Part shown: positions 33,804-40,940 of the stretch, piece by piece
Layout of the letters: every line of letters begins with the position of its first letter
Position numbering within the stretch: position 1 is the stretch's first letter
Assembly (NCBI RefSeq): GCF_037081675.1
Contig: NZ_JAZAQL010000001.1
Span: forward strand, 1,178,001-1,242,000
Direction of reading: 5' to 3'
DNA length: 64,000 nucleotides
Origin: Halorubellus litoreus
Lineage (GTDB): Archaea; Halobacteriota; Halobacteria; Halobacteriales; Natrialbaceae
The notes under the pieces: generated by a model
Told to the model about the DNA's origin: nothing
The model's input: the letters and a program-made list of their open reading frames with translations, nothing else
Databases searched by the model: none
Position numbers and translations under genes: made by a program

Positions 33804-33848
33804 CAACGCAAACCACGACAACGCAAACCACGACAACGCAAACCACGC
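33804..33848 (+). repeat. 15-bp tandem repeat, three copies
   Basis: The unit CAACGCAAACCACGA occurs at 33804-33818 and 33819-33833 and, with the last base changed, at 33834-33848. It lies 56-100 bp upstream of hisG. The strand shown has almost no T. Confidence 0.75.
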
Positions 33849-33904
33849 CACCGCGCGACTGCCGCGAGGGAAAGCGTATTCCCCACGCCACCGCAAGCAG
33901 ACGC

Positions 33905-34753
33905 ATGCGCATCGCGGTACCCAACAAGGGCCGGATTCACGACCCCTCGATCTCGCTCCTCGAACGCGCGGGCCTCCCCGTGGTGGACGGCGCCGACCGC
34001 AAACTCTACGCGGACACCGTCGACCCCGACGTCTCCGTGCTGTTCGCACGAGCGGCCGACATCCCCGAGTACGTCGCCGACGGCGCCGCAGACCTCGGCA
34101 TCACCGGACTCGACCAGGCCGAAGAAGCCGGGCACGACAACGTCGAAGCGCTACTCGACCTCGAGTTCGGCGAGTGCCGGCTCGTGCTCGCCGCACCCGA
34201 GGACGGCGACGTCGAGACCCCCTACGACCTCGAAGGGAAGACGGTCGCGACCGAGTTCCCGCGACTCACCCGCGAGTACTTCGACGAACGCAACATCGAC
34301 GCGGAGGTCGTCGAGGTCACGGGCGCAACCGAACTGACGCCGCACGTCGACATGGCGGACGCCATCGTCGACATCACGAGCACGGGGACGACGCTCCAGG
34401 TGAACCGCCTCGCGATAATCGACGAGGTCCTCTCCTCGAGCGTCCAGTTGTTCGCGCGCAGCGACGTCGTCGACGACGAGAAGACCGAGCAGGTCCGCAC
34501 CGCGCTCGCGAGCGTCCTCGCCGCCGACGGCAAACGCTACCTGATGATGAACGCCGACCGCGAGAACCTCGACGCCATCCGCGACGTCATCCCCGGCATG
34601 GGGGGCCCGACCGTGATGGACGTCGCCGGCGACGACAAGGTCGCCGTGCACGTCGTCGTCGACGACGCGGACGTCTTCGAGACCATCAATCGCGTGAAGC
34701 AAGCGGGCGCGAGCGACATCCTCGTCACCGAGATCGAACGCCTCGTCGAGTAA
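33905..34753 (+). CDS. hisG: ATP phosphoribosyltransferase (long form)
   Basis: First enzyme of histidine synthesis, joining ATP and PRPP. The 282-residue length indicates the long HisG form with a C-terminal ACT-like regulatory domain (from about residue 205) that allows histidine feedback without HisZ. Signatures are MRIAVPNKGRIHDPSISLLE at the start, ADLGITGLD, the PRPP-binding region DAIVDITSTGTTLQVN and the late VIPGMGGPTVM. No other his gene is near, as usual in haloarchaea. Its last codons and stop are repeated in tandem downstream. Confidence 0.97.
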   Translation: MRIAVPNKGRIHDPSISLLERAGLPVVDGADRKLYADTVDPDVSVLFARAADIPEYVADGAADLGITGLDQAEEAGHDNVEALLDLEFGECRLVLAAPEDGDVETPYDLEGKTVATEFPRLTREYFDERNIDAEVVEVTGATELTPHVDMADAIVDITSTGTTLQVNRLAIIDEVLSSSVQLFARSDVVDDEKTEQVRTALASVLAADGKRYLMMNADRENLDAIRDVIPGMGGPTVMDVAGDDKVAVHVVVDDADVFETINRVKQAGASDILVTEIERLVE

Positions 34754-34815
34754 CCCGAGCGAACGCCTCGTCGAGTAACCCGAGCGAACGCCTCGTCGAG
34801 TAACCCGAGCGAACG
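34736..34815 (+). repeat. 25-bp tandem repeat of the hisG 3' end
   Basis: The 25-bp unit (GAACGCCTCGTCGAGTAACC plus CGAGC) occurs at 34736-34760, 34761-34785 and 34786-34810 without a mismatch, then GAACG again. The first unit contains the last codons of hisG (ERLVE) and its TAA stop; copies two and three repeat them as non-coding DNA. Confidence 0.9.
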
Positions 34816-34865
34816 ACGTCGCCCGACGTCGTCCCGTCGCTCGACCGCGCGCCACCACCGAGTCC

Positions 34866-35216
34866 TCAGAACTGCTTCTCGAGGAGGCCGGCGGTGACGA
34901 GCTGGACGACACCGAGCGCGACCAACAGGCCACCGACGACCATCCCCGAGAGCGTGAACGCGTCGCTGAGCGCGATCCCGACCGCGGCGACACCGGGCGC
35001 GAACCACACCGCGCGCACCACGGGCTCGCTCGACAGCACGACCGCGACCGCGAGCGCGAGCGACCCACCGACGAGGCCCGCGTACAGCGACGGCGACGAT
35101 TCCACACCCAGCACCGCGAACGCGACGACGAGGAGCCCACCGACGAGGAGGAACACGCCACCGCGCGCGAACTTCGCGCGGTCGTCAGCGTCCATCTCGA
35201 CCTCTGACGTACTCAT
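34866..35216 (-). CDS. Small four-TM membrane protein
   Basis: A 116-residue protein with a short charged start (MSTSEVEMDADDRAKFARG) and four hydrophobic segments (GVFLLVGGLLVVAFAVLG, YAGLVGGSLALAVAVVL, AVWFAPGVAAVGIAL and MVVGGLLVALGVVQLVTAGL). Family not recognised. It is the last of a same-strand series of membrane genes (34866-37830), about 100 bp after the next. Confidence 0.7.
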   Translation of the reverse strand: MSTSEVEMDADDRAKFARGGVFLLVGGLLVVAFAVLGVESSPSLYAGLVGGSLALAVAVVLSSEPVVRAVWFAPGVAAVGIALSDAFTLSGMVVGGLLVALGVVQLVTAGLLEKQF

Positions 35217-35318
35217 GGCGCGACCTACGGCCGGTACCGTACAAAAAGCCCGGCGTTCCGGGTGAACGGGTGACTGCGTTCCGGGCGAGCGCGCGACCGC
35301 GCGCCGGGCGAGGCGCGC

Positions 35319-35693
35319 TCAGACGGGTGCGGTCTGGAGGAGCGCGACGAGGTTGAATATCGTGATGCCGGCGATGACGGCGACCGTGTAGTGCGCGACC
35401 GCGACGAGCGCCGTCGACTTCCAGGAGAGCCGGTAGACCGCGGAGATCGCGAACGCGTCCAGGCCGAGCGTCACCGCGATGACGATCGCTGGCTCGTAGC
35501 GCTGGAGGAGCATCGACGCGACCGCGAGAATCACGCCGACGACCACGGCGCGTTTCAGTGGCGCGTCACCGAGCACGTACCGCGCGGCGACGAACAACGT
35601 CAGCGAGTAGAATACCGCGGCGACGAGGAACGTACCGACGAACGCGACCGGGCTACCGGCGACCGGGTCGAGTTGCGCGGGCGAGAGCACCAT
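35319..35693 (-). CDS. Small membrane protein (DUF7473-like)
   Basis: A 124-residue protein with about four hydrophobic segments (VAFVGTFLVAAVFYSLTLFVAARYVL, AVVVGVILAVASMLL, PAIVIAVTLGLDAFAISAVY and STALVAVAHYTVAVIAGITIFNLVALL). A GTG one codon upstream is an alternative to the ATG chosen. From memory it resembles haloarchaeal DUF7473. Function unknown. Confidence 0.7.
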   Translation of the reverse strand: MVLSPAQLDPVAGSPVAFVGTFLVAAVFYSLTLFVAARYVLGDAPLKRAVVVGVILAVASMLLQRYEPAIVIAVTLGLDAFAISAVYRLSWKSTALVAVAHYTVAVIAGITIFNLVALLQTAPV

Positions 35694-35785
35694 CACTCGA
35701 CGTGAGGGGCCGACGGGTTTTCAGTCCAGCCCTTCCGGAGTCGGCGGGTGGAGGCGACGCCAGCGGTCGCGGCGGCGAGCCGCGC

Positions 35786-36409
35786 TCACCGGAGCTGGTC
35801 TATCTCGTTGCGAACCGTTTCGGGGTCGGTGATGCTGCGGAACGTCACGGACGTCGACGGCGACCGCATCGTGACGGTGCCGGCGTCGACGAGCCGTTCG
35901 ATGCGGGAGTCGGTGCGGTTGACGCCACCGACGGCGTCGATGTCGACGTCGGACCGGTCGACGCTGAACATCCGGTACTCGCGGATGGCGCGCTCGGTCG
36001 TCACGTAGTACGTCGTCAGGCTGTTCCGGTAGTAGGTCGCGCCGCCGCTGACGAGGAGTGCGAGCGCCACCAGGCCGGTGACCGTCGGGTAGACGTACGG
36101 CGTCCGCGTGAAGTACAGCAGGTAGCCGGTCGCGACGAACCCGAGGACGCCCAGGGCCATGGTCGCTATCGCGGGCGTCTGCACGGGGTTGTACTGGAGG
36201 ACTTCCTCCTCGCCGTCGCGGTACGTCGGTCGTTCGGGTGCGAGCTGGTTCGCGCGCACGCCGACCGCGAACACGAGCAAGCCGACGAGCAGGAGGGGCG
36301 TGCCGAGGCCCGGCGGGAGTGGCGTCTGGTCGAACTGGACGCCCAACCCGAGCGCGGCGAGCAACGCAGCGATGAGGCCACCGACGGCCGCCGGGCGACC
36401 GCGCGCCAT
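35786..36409 (-). CDS. PH-like domain membrane protein
   Basis: A 207-residue protein with four hydrophobic segments in two pairs (about 8-52 and 80-125). A C-terminal soluble domain (about 128-205) starts SLTTYYVTTERAIREYRMFSVDRSDVDIDAVGGV, the classic bacterial PH (YdbS/YdbT-like) pattern. Function unknown, probably membrane-associated. Its ATG overlaps the TGA stop of the beta-propeller gene upstream, so the two are coupled. Confidence 0.78.
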   Translation of the reverse strand: MARGRPAAVGGLIAALLAALGLGVQFDQTPLPPGLGTPLLLVGLLVFAVGVRANQLAPERPTYRDGEEEVLQYNPVQTPAIATMALGVLGFVATGYLLYFTRTPYVYPTVTGLVALALLVSGGATYYRNSLTTYYVTTERAIREYRMFSVDRSDVDIDAVGGVNRTDSRIERLVDAGTVTMRSPSTSVTFRSITDPETVRNEIDQLR

Positions 36410-37830
36410 CAGTCGTCACCTCCGCGGAGTTGCGCGATGGTGCCGAGCGTCCCGACGAGCCCGATGAGGAGACTCAGCGTCGTCGTCGACACCGACTCCT
36501 CCAGGGACTTCGCGTCCTCGCCGTTCGAGAAGAACCCGCGCGTCGGGCCGTCGTCCGCCGAACTCGTCCGCGTCGCGTCGCGCTCGCCGTCCATCGACGT
36601 CGACGTGCCCTGGTCGTCCGTCGACCCGGACGTCGACGTGCTCGAGTCGACCGAGGACGACCGCGTCCCGTCGGCGCCATCGGACTGTTCGTCGTCGCCC
36701 GCGGCGGTCGTCGCCGTCGTCGTCCCCTCGCGCTCGTTCGCGGAGAGGTCGTACCCGAGGAAGGCCGCACCGACGTGGTTCCGCTCGCCGAGCGCGAGGA
36801 CGTCGCCGTCGACGGCCGGGCGCGTCATCCACGTCCGCGACGTCGCGTCGCCGAGGTCGAGCGCGAACTCGACGACGCCCGTCTCGGCCGCGTACGCTCG
36901 AACGACCTGCGTCTCGTTCTCCTCGCCCGCCACGTACAGCGTGCCGTCCCGGAGCGTCGGCGTCCCGGCCTCGCCCGACCCGGTCCACGCCGTCGACCCG
37001 TCACCGGCCTGCAGCGCGAACACGCCGCCGTCCTGGAAGTCACAGAAGTAGACGTGCTCGCCGTCGGCGACCGCACCGGACAGACGCGTTCCGACCGACC
37101 GCTCCCACTCAATCTCGCCGGTTCGGACGTCGACGCTCGCGACCTGGCCTTCGTGTCCGGTCACGTACGCGCTCCCGTCCGCGACCGCGACGACGTTCTG
37201 CGTCCAGCGCGTGGACATCGACGCCGACCAGCGCTTCGCGCCGGCGTCGCGGCCGTACGCGAGCAGGCCGCCGTTGTTCTGGAGGAGGACGAGGTCGTCG
37301 GTGACCGCCGGGACCACGGGACCGATGCGGTCGAACGAGCGCGCCGACTGCTGCCAGCGGACCTCGCCGGACGTGGCGTCGACGACCGCGAGCGTCCCGG
37401 ACGTCGAGGTGACGAAGAACGCGCCGTCCTCTCCGATGCTCCCGGAGACTGCGCCATCGAGGGCGCGCCGCCAGCGCGCGTCGCCGGACTGGGCGTCGAA
37501 CGCTCGCAGGTCGCCGCTCTCCCCACCGAGGAGCACCGTCCCGGTCGCGGCGTCGCTGGCGGCGGCGACGGCGGCGCTCCCGAGATCGCTCGTCCACGCC
37601 TTCGTCCCGCTCGCGACGTCGACCGCGAACGCGGTGCCGTCGTCGGTGCCGACGACGGCGCGGTCGTCGAGGACGGTCGTCGCCATGCTCCCCTCGGGCA
37701 CCTCGTACCGCCACGTGGGCGTCGGTTCGTCGCTAGCCGTCGACGCACCGACGGCGCCGCCGGCGATCGAGAGTCCGACGGCGCCGCCCGCTGCCGTCGC
37801 GAGCACCCGTCGACGAGTCAATCCAGACAT
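36409..37830 (-). CDS. PQQ-type beta-propeller exported membrane protein
   Basis: A 473-residue protein with a Tat signal (LTRRRVLATAAGGAVGLSIAGGAVG). Repeated blades follow, each with a pattern like V-x-A-x-D-x-x-(T/S)-G-x-x-x-W (FAVDVASGTKAWTSD, RAFDAQSGDARWRR, AVVDATSGEVRWQQ, ASVDVRTGEIEWERS), about seven to eight in all (30-340). A Ser/Thr/Asp linker and a C-terminal hydrophobic anchor (LSLLIGLVGTLGTIAQL) complete it. BamB-like or PQQ-enzyme-like proteins share the fold; no PQQ cofactor is implied. The AT-rich stretch 37860-37895 upstream probably holds its promoter. Confidence 0.88.
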   Translation of the reverse strand: MSGLTRRRVLATAAGGAVGLSIAGGAVGASTASDEPTPTWRYEVPEGSMATTVLDDRAVVGTDDGTAFAVDVASGTKAWTSDLGSAAVAAASDAATGTVLLGGESGDLRAFDAQSGDARWRRALDGAVSGSIGEDGAFFVTSTSGTLAVVDATSGEVRWQQSARSFDRIGPVVPAVTDDLVLLQNNGGLLAYGRDAGAKRWSASMSTRWTQNVVAVADGSAYVTGHEGQVASVDVRTGEIEWERSVGTRLSGAVADGEHVYFCDFQDGGVFALQAGDGSTAWTGSGEAGTPTLRDGTLYVAGEENETQVVRAYAAETGVVEFALDLGDATSRTWMTRPAVDGDVLALGERNHVGAAFLGYDLSANEREGTTTATTAAGDDEQSDGADGTRSSSVDSSTSTSGSTDDQGTSTSMDGERDATRTSSADDGPTRGFFSNGEDAKSLEESVSTTTLSLLIGLVGTLGTIAQLRGGDD

Positions 37831-37962
37831 GCCTTAGCGAACGAATAATCGCGCCTAGTAGAATAAAATTTTCAATCTTCCCCGTAGAAATATCTCGCCG
37901 GCGTCGGTCCTGCGTCGTCGACGGTCGTGGAGAAGTGGTGGAGTGGAGCCGCGTGGCCGTCG

Positions 37963-38532
37963 TCAGGAGTCGAGGAGGCCGAGGTCCTCGAGGCGCGAGA
38001 CGATCTTGTCGACGGCGTGCCGGGCGTCGTCGGGCTTCTTCCCGCCGGTGATGACGAGCTTCCCGGAGCCGAACAGGAGCGCGACGACCTCGGGGTCGTC
38101 GAGCCGGTAGACGAGGCCGGGGAACTGCTCGGGCTCGTACTCGATGTTCTCCAGGCCGAGGCCGATCGCGATCGCGTTCAGGTTGAGGTTCCGCCCGAGG
38201 TCCGCGCTCGTGACGATGTTCTGCACGACGATCTCGGGGTCGTCCTGCACGTCGATCTTGAGGTCGCGGAGCTTGTCGAAGACGATGCGGAGGCTCTCGT
38301 GGACGTCGTCGGTGCTCTTGGCGCCCGTGCAGACGATCTTCCCGCTGCGGAAGATGAGTGCGGCGGACTTGGGTTCCTGCGTCCGGTAGACGAGACCGGG
38401 GAACTGCTCGGGGTCGTAGTCTGCGCCTTCGAGGTCCATGGCGACGGACTGGAGGTCGAGCTCCTGGCCGATGCCGGTGGAGGCAACGACGTTCTCGATG
38501 TTGATGGTGTCCTTGGGGTCGTCGTCGGTCAT
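37963..38532 (-). CDS. tbp: TATA-box-binding protein
   Basis: General transcription factor that binds TATA boxes and recruits TFB. The 189-residue protein is two direct ~90-residue saddle repeats (INIENVVASTGIGQELDL... FPGLVYRTQEPKSAALIF and VVQNIVTSADLGRNLNL... FPGLVYRLDDPEVVALLF). The acidic start MTDDDPKDT and a short C-terminal tail are standard. Its own promoter region carries more than one TATA-like element. Confidence 0.97.
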   Translation of the reverse strand: MTDDDPKDTINIENVVASTGIGQELDLQSVAMDLEGADYDPEQFPGLVYRTQEPKSAALIFRSGKIVCTGAKSTDDVHESLRIVFDKLRDLKIDVQDDPEIVVQNIVTSADLGRNLNLNAIAIGLGLENIEYEPEQFPGLVYRLDDPEVVALLFGSGKLVITGGKKPDDARHAVDKIVSRLEDLGLLDS

Positions 38533-38550
38533 CGTTCGCTCTTAAAGTCG

Positions 38551-38569
38551 TATTTAAGGCTTATAAAGG
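38551..38569 (-). promoter_or_regulatory. TATA-like elements of tbp
   Basis: The minus strand contains CCTTTATAAG (38561-38570, centre about 32 bp upstream of the tbp ATG) and a second AT-rich box from TATTTAAGG (38551-38559), plus CTTAAAG nearer the gene. Two overlapping TATA boxes could let TBP level influence its own promoter. Confidence 0.5.
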
Positions 38570-38662
38570 TTGGTGCTGCGGTGAACGTGCCGCGACCGAC
38601 CGACACCCCGGTTCTCGGCGAGTTCGCACGCACGAACCCGGTCTTAAGGGGTACTTGAGGCG

Positions 38663-39865
38663 GTGTTCGAACGCCTTTTGGGCGACGGCGAGGTACGGGC
38701 GGTCGTGTACCTGCTGGAACTCGGCGGCGAGGACGACGCGTTCGCGCGCCGCGAGGCGGCGACGGCAGCGACGGGCGTCGAACGCCTCGGCGTCGGCCTC
38801 GCGACCGCGGACGCGGTCGTCGCCGAACGCGTCCGCGGGCTGGCGTATACCCGGCGCGCGAGCGAGCTCGTCGGGACCGGCGACGCCTCGGTCGCGTCGG
38901 CGCGCGCGCTCCTCGACGCCGCACCGCTGGCGCGCGAGGGCTCGGTCGCGGTTCGCGCGCGGGACGTCCGCGGCGCCACGGGCGTGTCGACGAGCGACGC
39001 GGAGCGCGAACTCGGCGGGGTGCTCGTCGACCGCGGGTTCGACGTCGACCTCGACGACCCCGACAACGTCCTGCGCGTCGCGTTCGCGCCGGATGACGAG
39101 GCGCCGCGCGCCTCGGACAGTCGAGCGGGCGACGCCCGCGACGCCGTCGACGAGGCGGGCGACGGCGACACCGGCGCGGAGCGCGCGCCCGGCGACGCGG
39201 CGCGTGGCGACGGAGGCGTCTGCGCGGTCGGCTGGGAGACCGCGGCGTCGGTCCGTGACTTCGGCGACCGGAAGCCGACGGACCGCCCGTTCTTCCAGCC
39301 GGGGAGCATGGACCCGCTGCTGGCGCGCGCGATAGCGAACCTCGCCGGCGCGCGCCCCGGTGCGACCGTGCTCGACCCGATGTGCGGGACCGGTGGCGTG
39401 CTCGTCGAGGCGGGGCTCGTCGGCGCGGACGTCCTCGGCGTCGACGCGCAGTCGAAGATGGCGCGCGGGGCGCGCGAGAACCTCGCCGCGTTCCTCGACG
39501 GCGACCGTGCTCCTGCCGACACCGCGGACCGCCCGAACCCGGGCGACTGGGCGACGATGCGCGGCGACGCGACCCGGCTCGCGCTCCGCGACGACGCCGT
39601 CAGCGGCGTGGTGTTCGACGCGCCGTACGGCCGCCAGTCGAAGATCGAGACGCACGCGCTCGACGACCTCGTCGCGGGCGCACTCCGCGAGAGCCGTCGG
39701 GTCGCGGACCGCTGCGTGCTCGTCGCCGACCGCGACTGGCGCGACGCCGCCCGGGACGCCGGCTGGACGGTCGACGCGGCGTTCCAGCGGCGCGTGCACG
39801 CGAGCCTCGACCGGTACGTGCTCGTGCTCGACGACGACGACGGCGTCGACGCCCGCGCCGTCTGA
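38663..39865 (+). CDS. tRNA (guanine-N2)-dimethyltransferase Trm-G10
   Basis: A 400-residue THUMP-plus-Rossmann methyltransferase that makes N2-methyl- and N2,N2-dimethylguanosine at tRNA position 10. The N-terminal half (1-185) is the THUMP region, with an acidic insertion at about 150-190. The catalytic half shows FFQPGSMDPLLARA, motif I DPMCGTGG (from D238) and motif IV DAPYGR (from D319). The first codon is GTG, which gives the usual start MFERLLGDGEVRAVVYLLELGG. It is divergent from tbp. Confidence 0.92.
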   Translation: MFERLLGDGEVRAVVYLLELGGEDDAFARREAATAATGVERLGVGLATADAVVAERVRGLAYTRRASELVGTGDASVASARALLDAAPLAREGSVAVRARDVRGATGVSTSDAERELGGVLVDRGFDVDLDDPDNVLRVAFAPDDEAPRASDSRAGDARDAVDEAGDGDTGAERAPGDAARGDGGVCAVGWETAASVRDFGDRKPTDRPFFQPGSMDPLLARAIANLAGARPGATVLDPMCGTGGVLVEAGLVGADVLGVDAQSKMARGARENLAAFLDGDRAPADTADRPNPGDWATMRGDATRLALRDDAVSGVVFDAPYGRQSKIETHALDDLVAGALRESRRVADRCVLVADRDWRDAARDAGWTVDAAFQRRVHASLDRYVLVLDDDDGVDARAV

Positions 39866-39898
39866 CCGCAGTTCCGGCGACGGTTTCTGGGCCGTGAG

Positions 39899-40279
39899 CT
39901 ACGCGTACCGGCCGTAGCCCGCGGCGACGACCACGCCACCGAGGCTCGCGACGGCGAGCACGAGCACGCGGTAGCCCGCGTCGTCGAGGAAGACGTTCGA
40001 CGCGACGAGCACCGCGATGCGGCCCTCGGGCGCGAGCGAGACGAACGGGACGGCGACGAGCCACGCGCCGAGCGCGAACGCCCACACGGTCTCGTACGCG
40101 AGGACGCCCGTCGTCGCGGCGACGACGCCCGCGAGCGCGCCGAGTGCGAGGACGGCGACGACGAACGCGGTCCGAGCGTCCGTCGCGACGGCGTCCGCGA
40201 GGAGCGCGACGACGAACACCGCGACGAGCGCGACGCCCGCGGCGACGCCGACGCGCTCGAAGCGACCCAGGTCGGTCAT
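39899..40279 (-). CDS. Small four-TM membrane protein
   Basis: A 126-residue, Ala/Val-rich protein with four hydrophobic segments (GVALVAVFVVALLADAV, AFVVAVLALGALAGVVAATTGVL, VWAFALGAWLVAVPFV and VLVLAVASLGGVVVAAGY). The ATG giving MTDLGRFERVGVAAG is chosen; the frame upstream has no hydrophobic or conserved content. Family not recognised. Confidence 0.65.
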   Translation of the reverse strand: MTDLGRFERVGVAAGVALVAVFVVALLADAVATDARTAFVVAVLALGALAGVVAATTGVLAYETVWAFALGAWLVAVPFVSLAPEGRIAVLVASNVFLDDAGYRVLVLAVASLGGVVVAAGYGRYA

Positions 40280-40347
40280 GCGACCCCCTGCGAGAGCGCG
40301 CAGAATAGGTCTTTTGTCGCTCGACGCGACCCGCGCGCGGATCACGA

Positions 40348-40785
40348 TCACGCCACGCTGTCGCGCGCGGTCGCCTGCAGCTCGCGTTCCTCCTCCGAGT
40401 CGACGTCGAGCGCCGGCACGCCCGTCGGCTTCCCGTCCTCGTCGACGGCGACGAACGTGAAGCACGCCGCCGTGGTCTTCGCGGTCTCGCCCGTCAAGGG
40501 GTCCTCGCGGTGCGCGCGCAGGAAGACGCGGACGCTCGTCCGGCCCGCGTCGAACACGTACGCCTCGATGACGGCAGTGTCACCGACCGGGATCGGGCGT
40601 TCGAAGCTGAACTCGTCGACGGCCGCGGTCACGCACGGCGCGCCCGCGAACCGCATCGCGCTCATCGCCCCCACCTCGTCCATCCACTTCATCAGGTTCC
40701 CGCCGTGGACGGCGTCGTAGTTGTTCGCGTGGTTCGGCTGGACGCGCTGGCGGTTCTCGATGTACGTCTCGGCGAGCGTCGGCAT
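40348..40785 (-). CDS. Hotdog-fold acyl-CoA thioesterase
   Basis: A 145-residue thioesterase of the YciA/BACH group that hydrolyses acyl-CoA. Signatures are QPNHANNYDAVHGGNLMKWMDEVGAMSAMRFAG (the hotdog helix with D and H/GG), FERPIPVGD, and TSVRVFLRAHREDPLTGE with TTAACFTFVAVDE. The start MPTLAETYIENRQRV is typical. A second gene of the same family starts at the right edge of the window (63919). The 5' flank carries 31-bp tandem repeats. Confidence 0.93.
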   Translation of the reverse strand: MPTLAETYIENRQRVQPNHANNYDAVHGGNLMKWMDEVGAMSAMRFAGAPCVTAAVDEFSFERPIPVGDTAVIEAYVFDAGRTSVRVFLRAHREDPLTGETAKTTAACFTFVAVDEDGKPTGVPALDVDSEEERELQATARDSVA

Positions 40786-40803
40786 ACCTCGACCGTTCGC
40801 GCA

Positions 40804-40896
40804 CCCACCGCAAAAACCCCGGGCGCGGCCGCGGCCCACCGTAAAAACCCCGGGCGCGGCCGCGGCCCACCGTAAAAACCCCGGGCGCGGCCACGA
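40804..40896. repeat. 31-bp tandem repeat, three copies
   Basis: The unit (CCCACCGTAAAAACCCCGGG then CGCGGCCGCGG) occurs at 40804-40834, 40835-40865 and 40866-40896 with very few differences. Each copy combines a short A-run with a self-complementary CCGCGGCCGCGG-like core. It fills most of the space between the 3' end of the 7TM kinase gene and the 5' end of the thioesterase gene, both on the minus strand. Confidence 0.88.
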
Positions 40897-40940
40897 CCAG
40901 CCGACGCAACCGCGCTCGCCCCGGTCGGACGCCTCGCGAG

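Larger units (their letters stand above)
33532..33904. other. Divergent intergenic region mtaD/hisG
   Basis: 373 bp between divergent genes. It contains a 10-7-10 inverted repeat near mtaD (33588-33614) and a 15-bp tandem repeat before hisG (33804-33848). A possible TATA-like GCGTATT lies about 30 bp before hisG. No gene is seen in between. Confidence 0.6.

Noticed and set aside
34736..34815. Possible attachment site or insertion duplication
   Set aside because: The 25-bp units are in direct tandem with no intervening element, so slippage duplication is simpler.
38663..39865. Reading the tRNA G10 methyltransferase as a DNA adenine methylase
   Set aside because: The motif IV reads DAPYGR, with an N-terminal THUMP-like half; this fits the tRNA G10 enzyme rather than the DPPY/NPPY DNA methylases.
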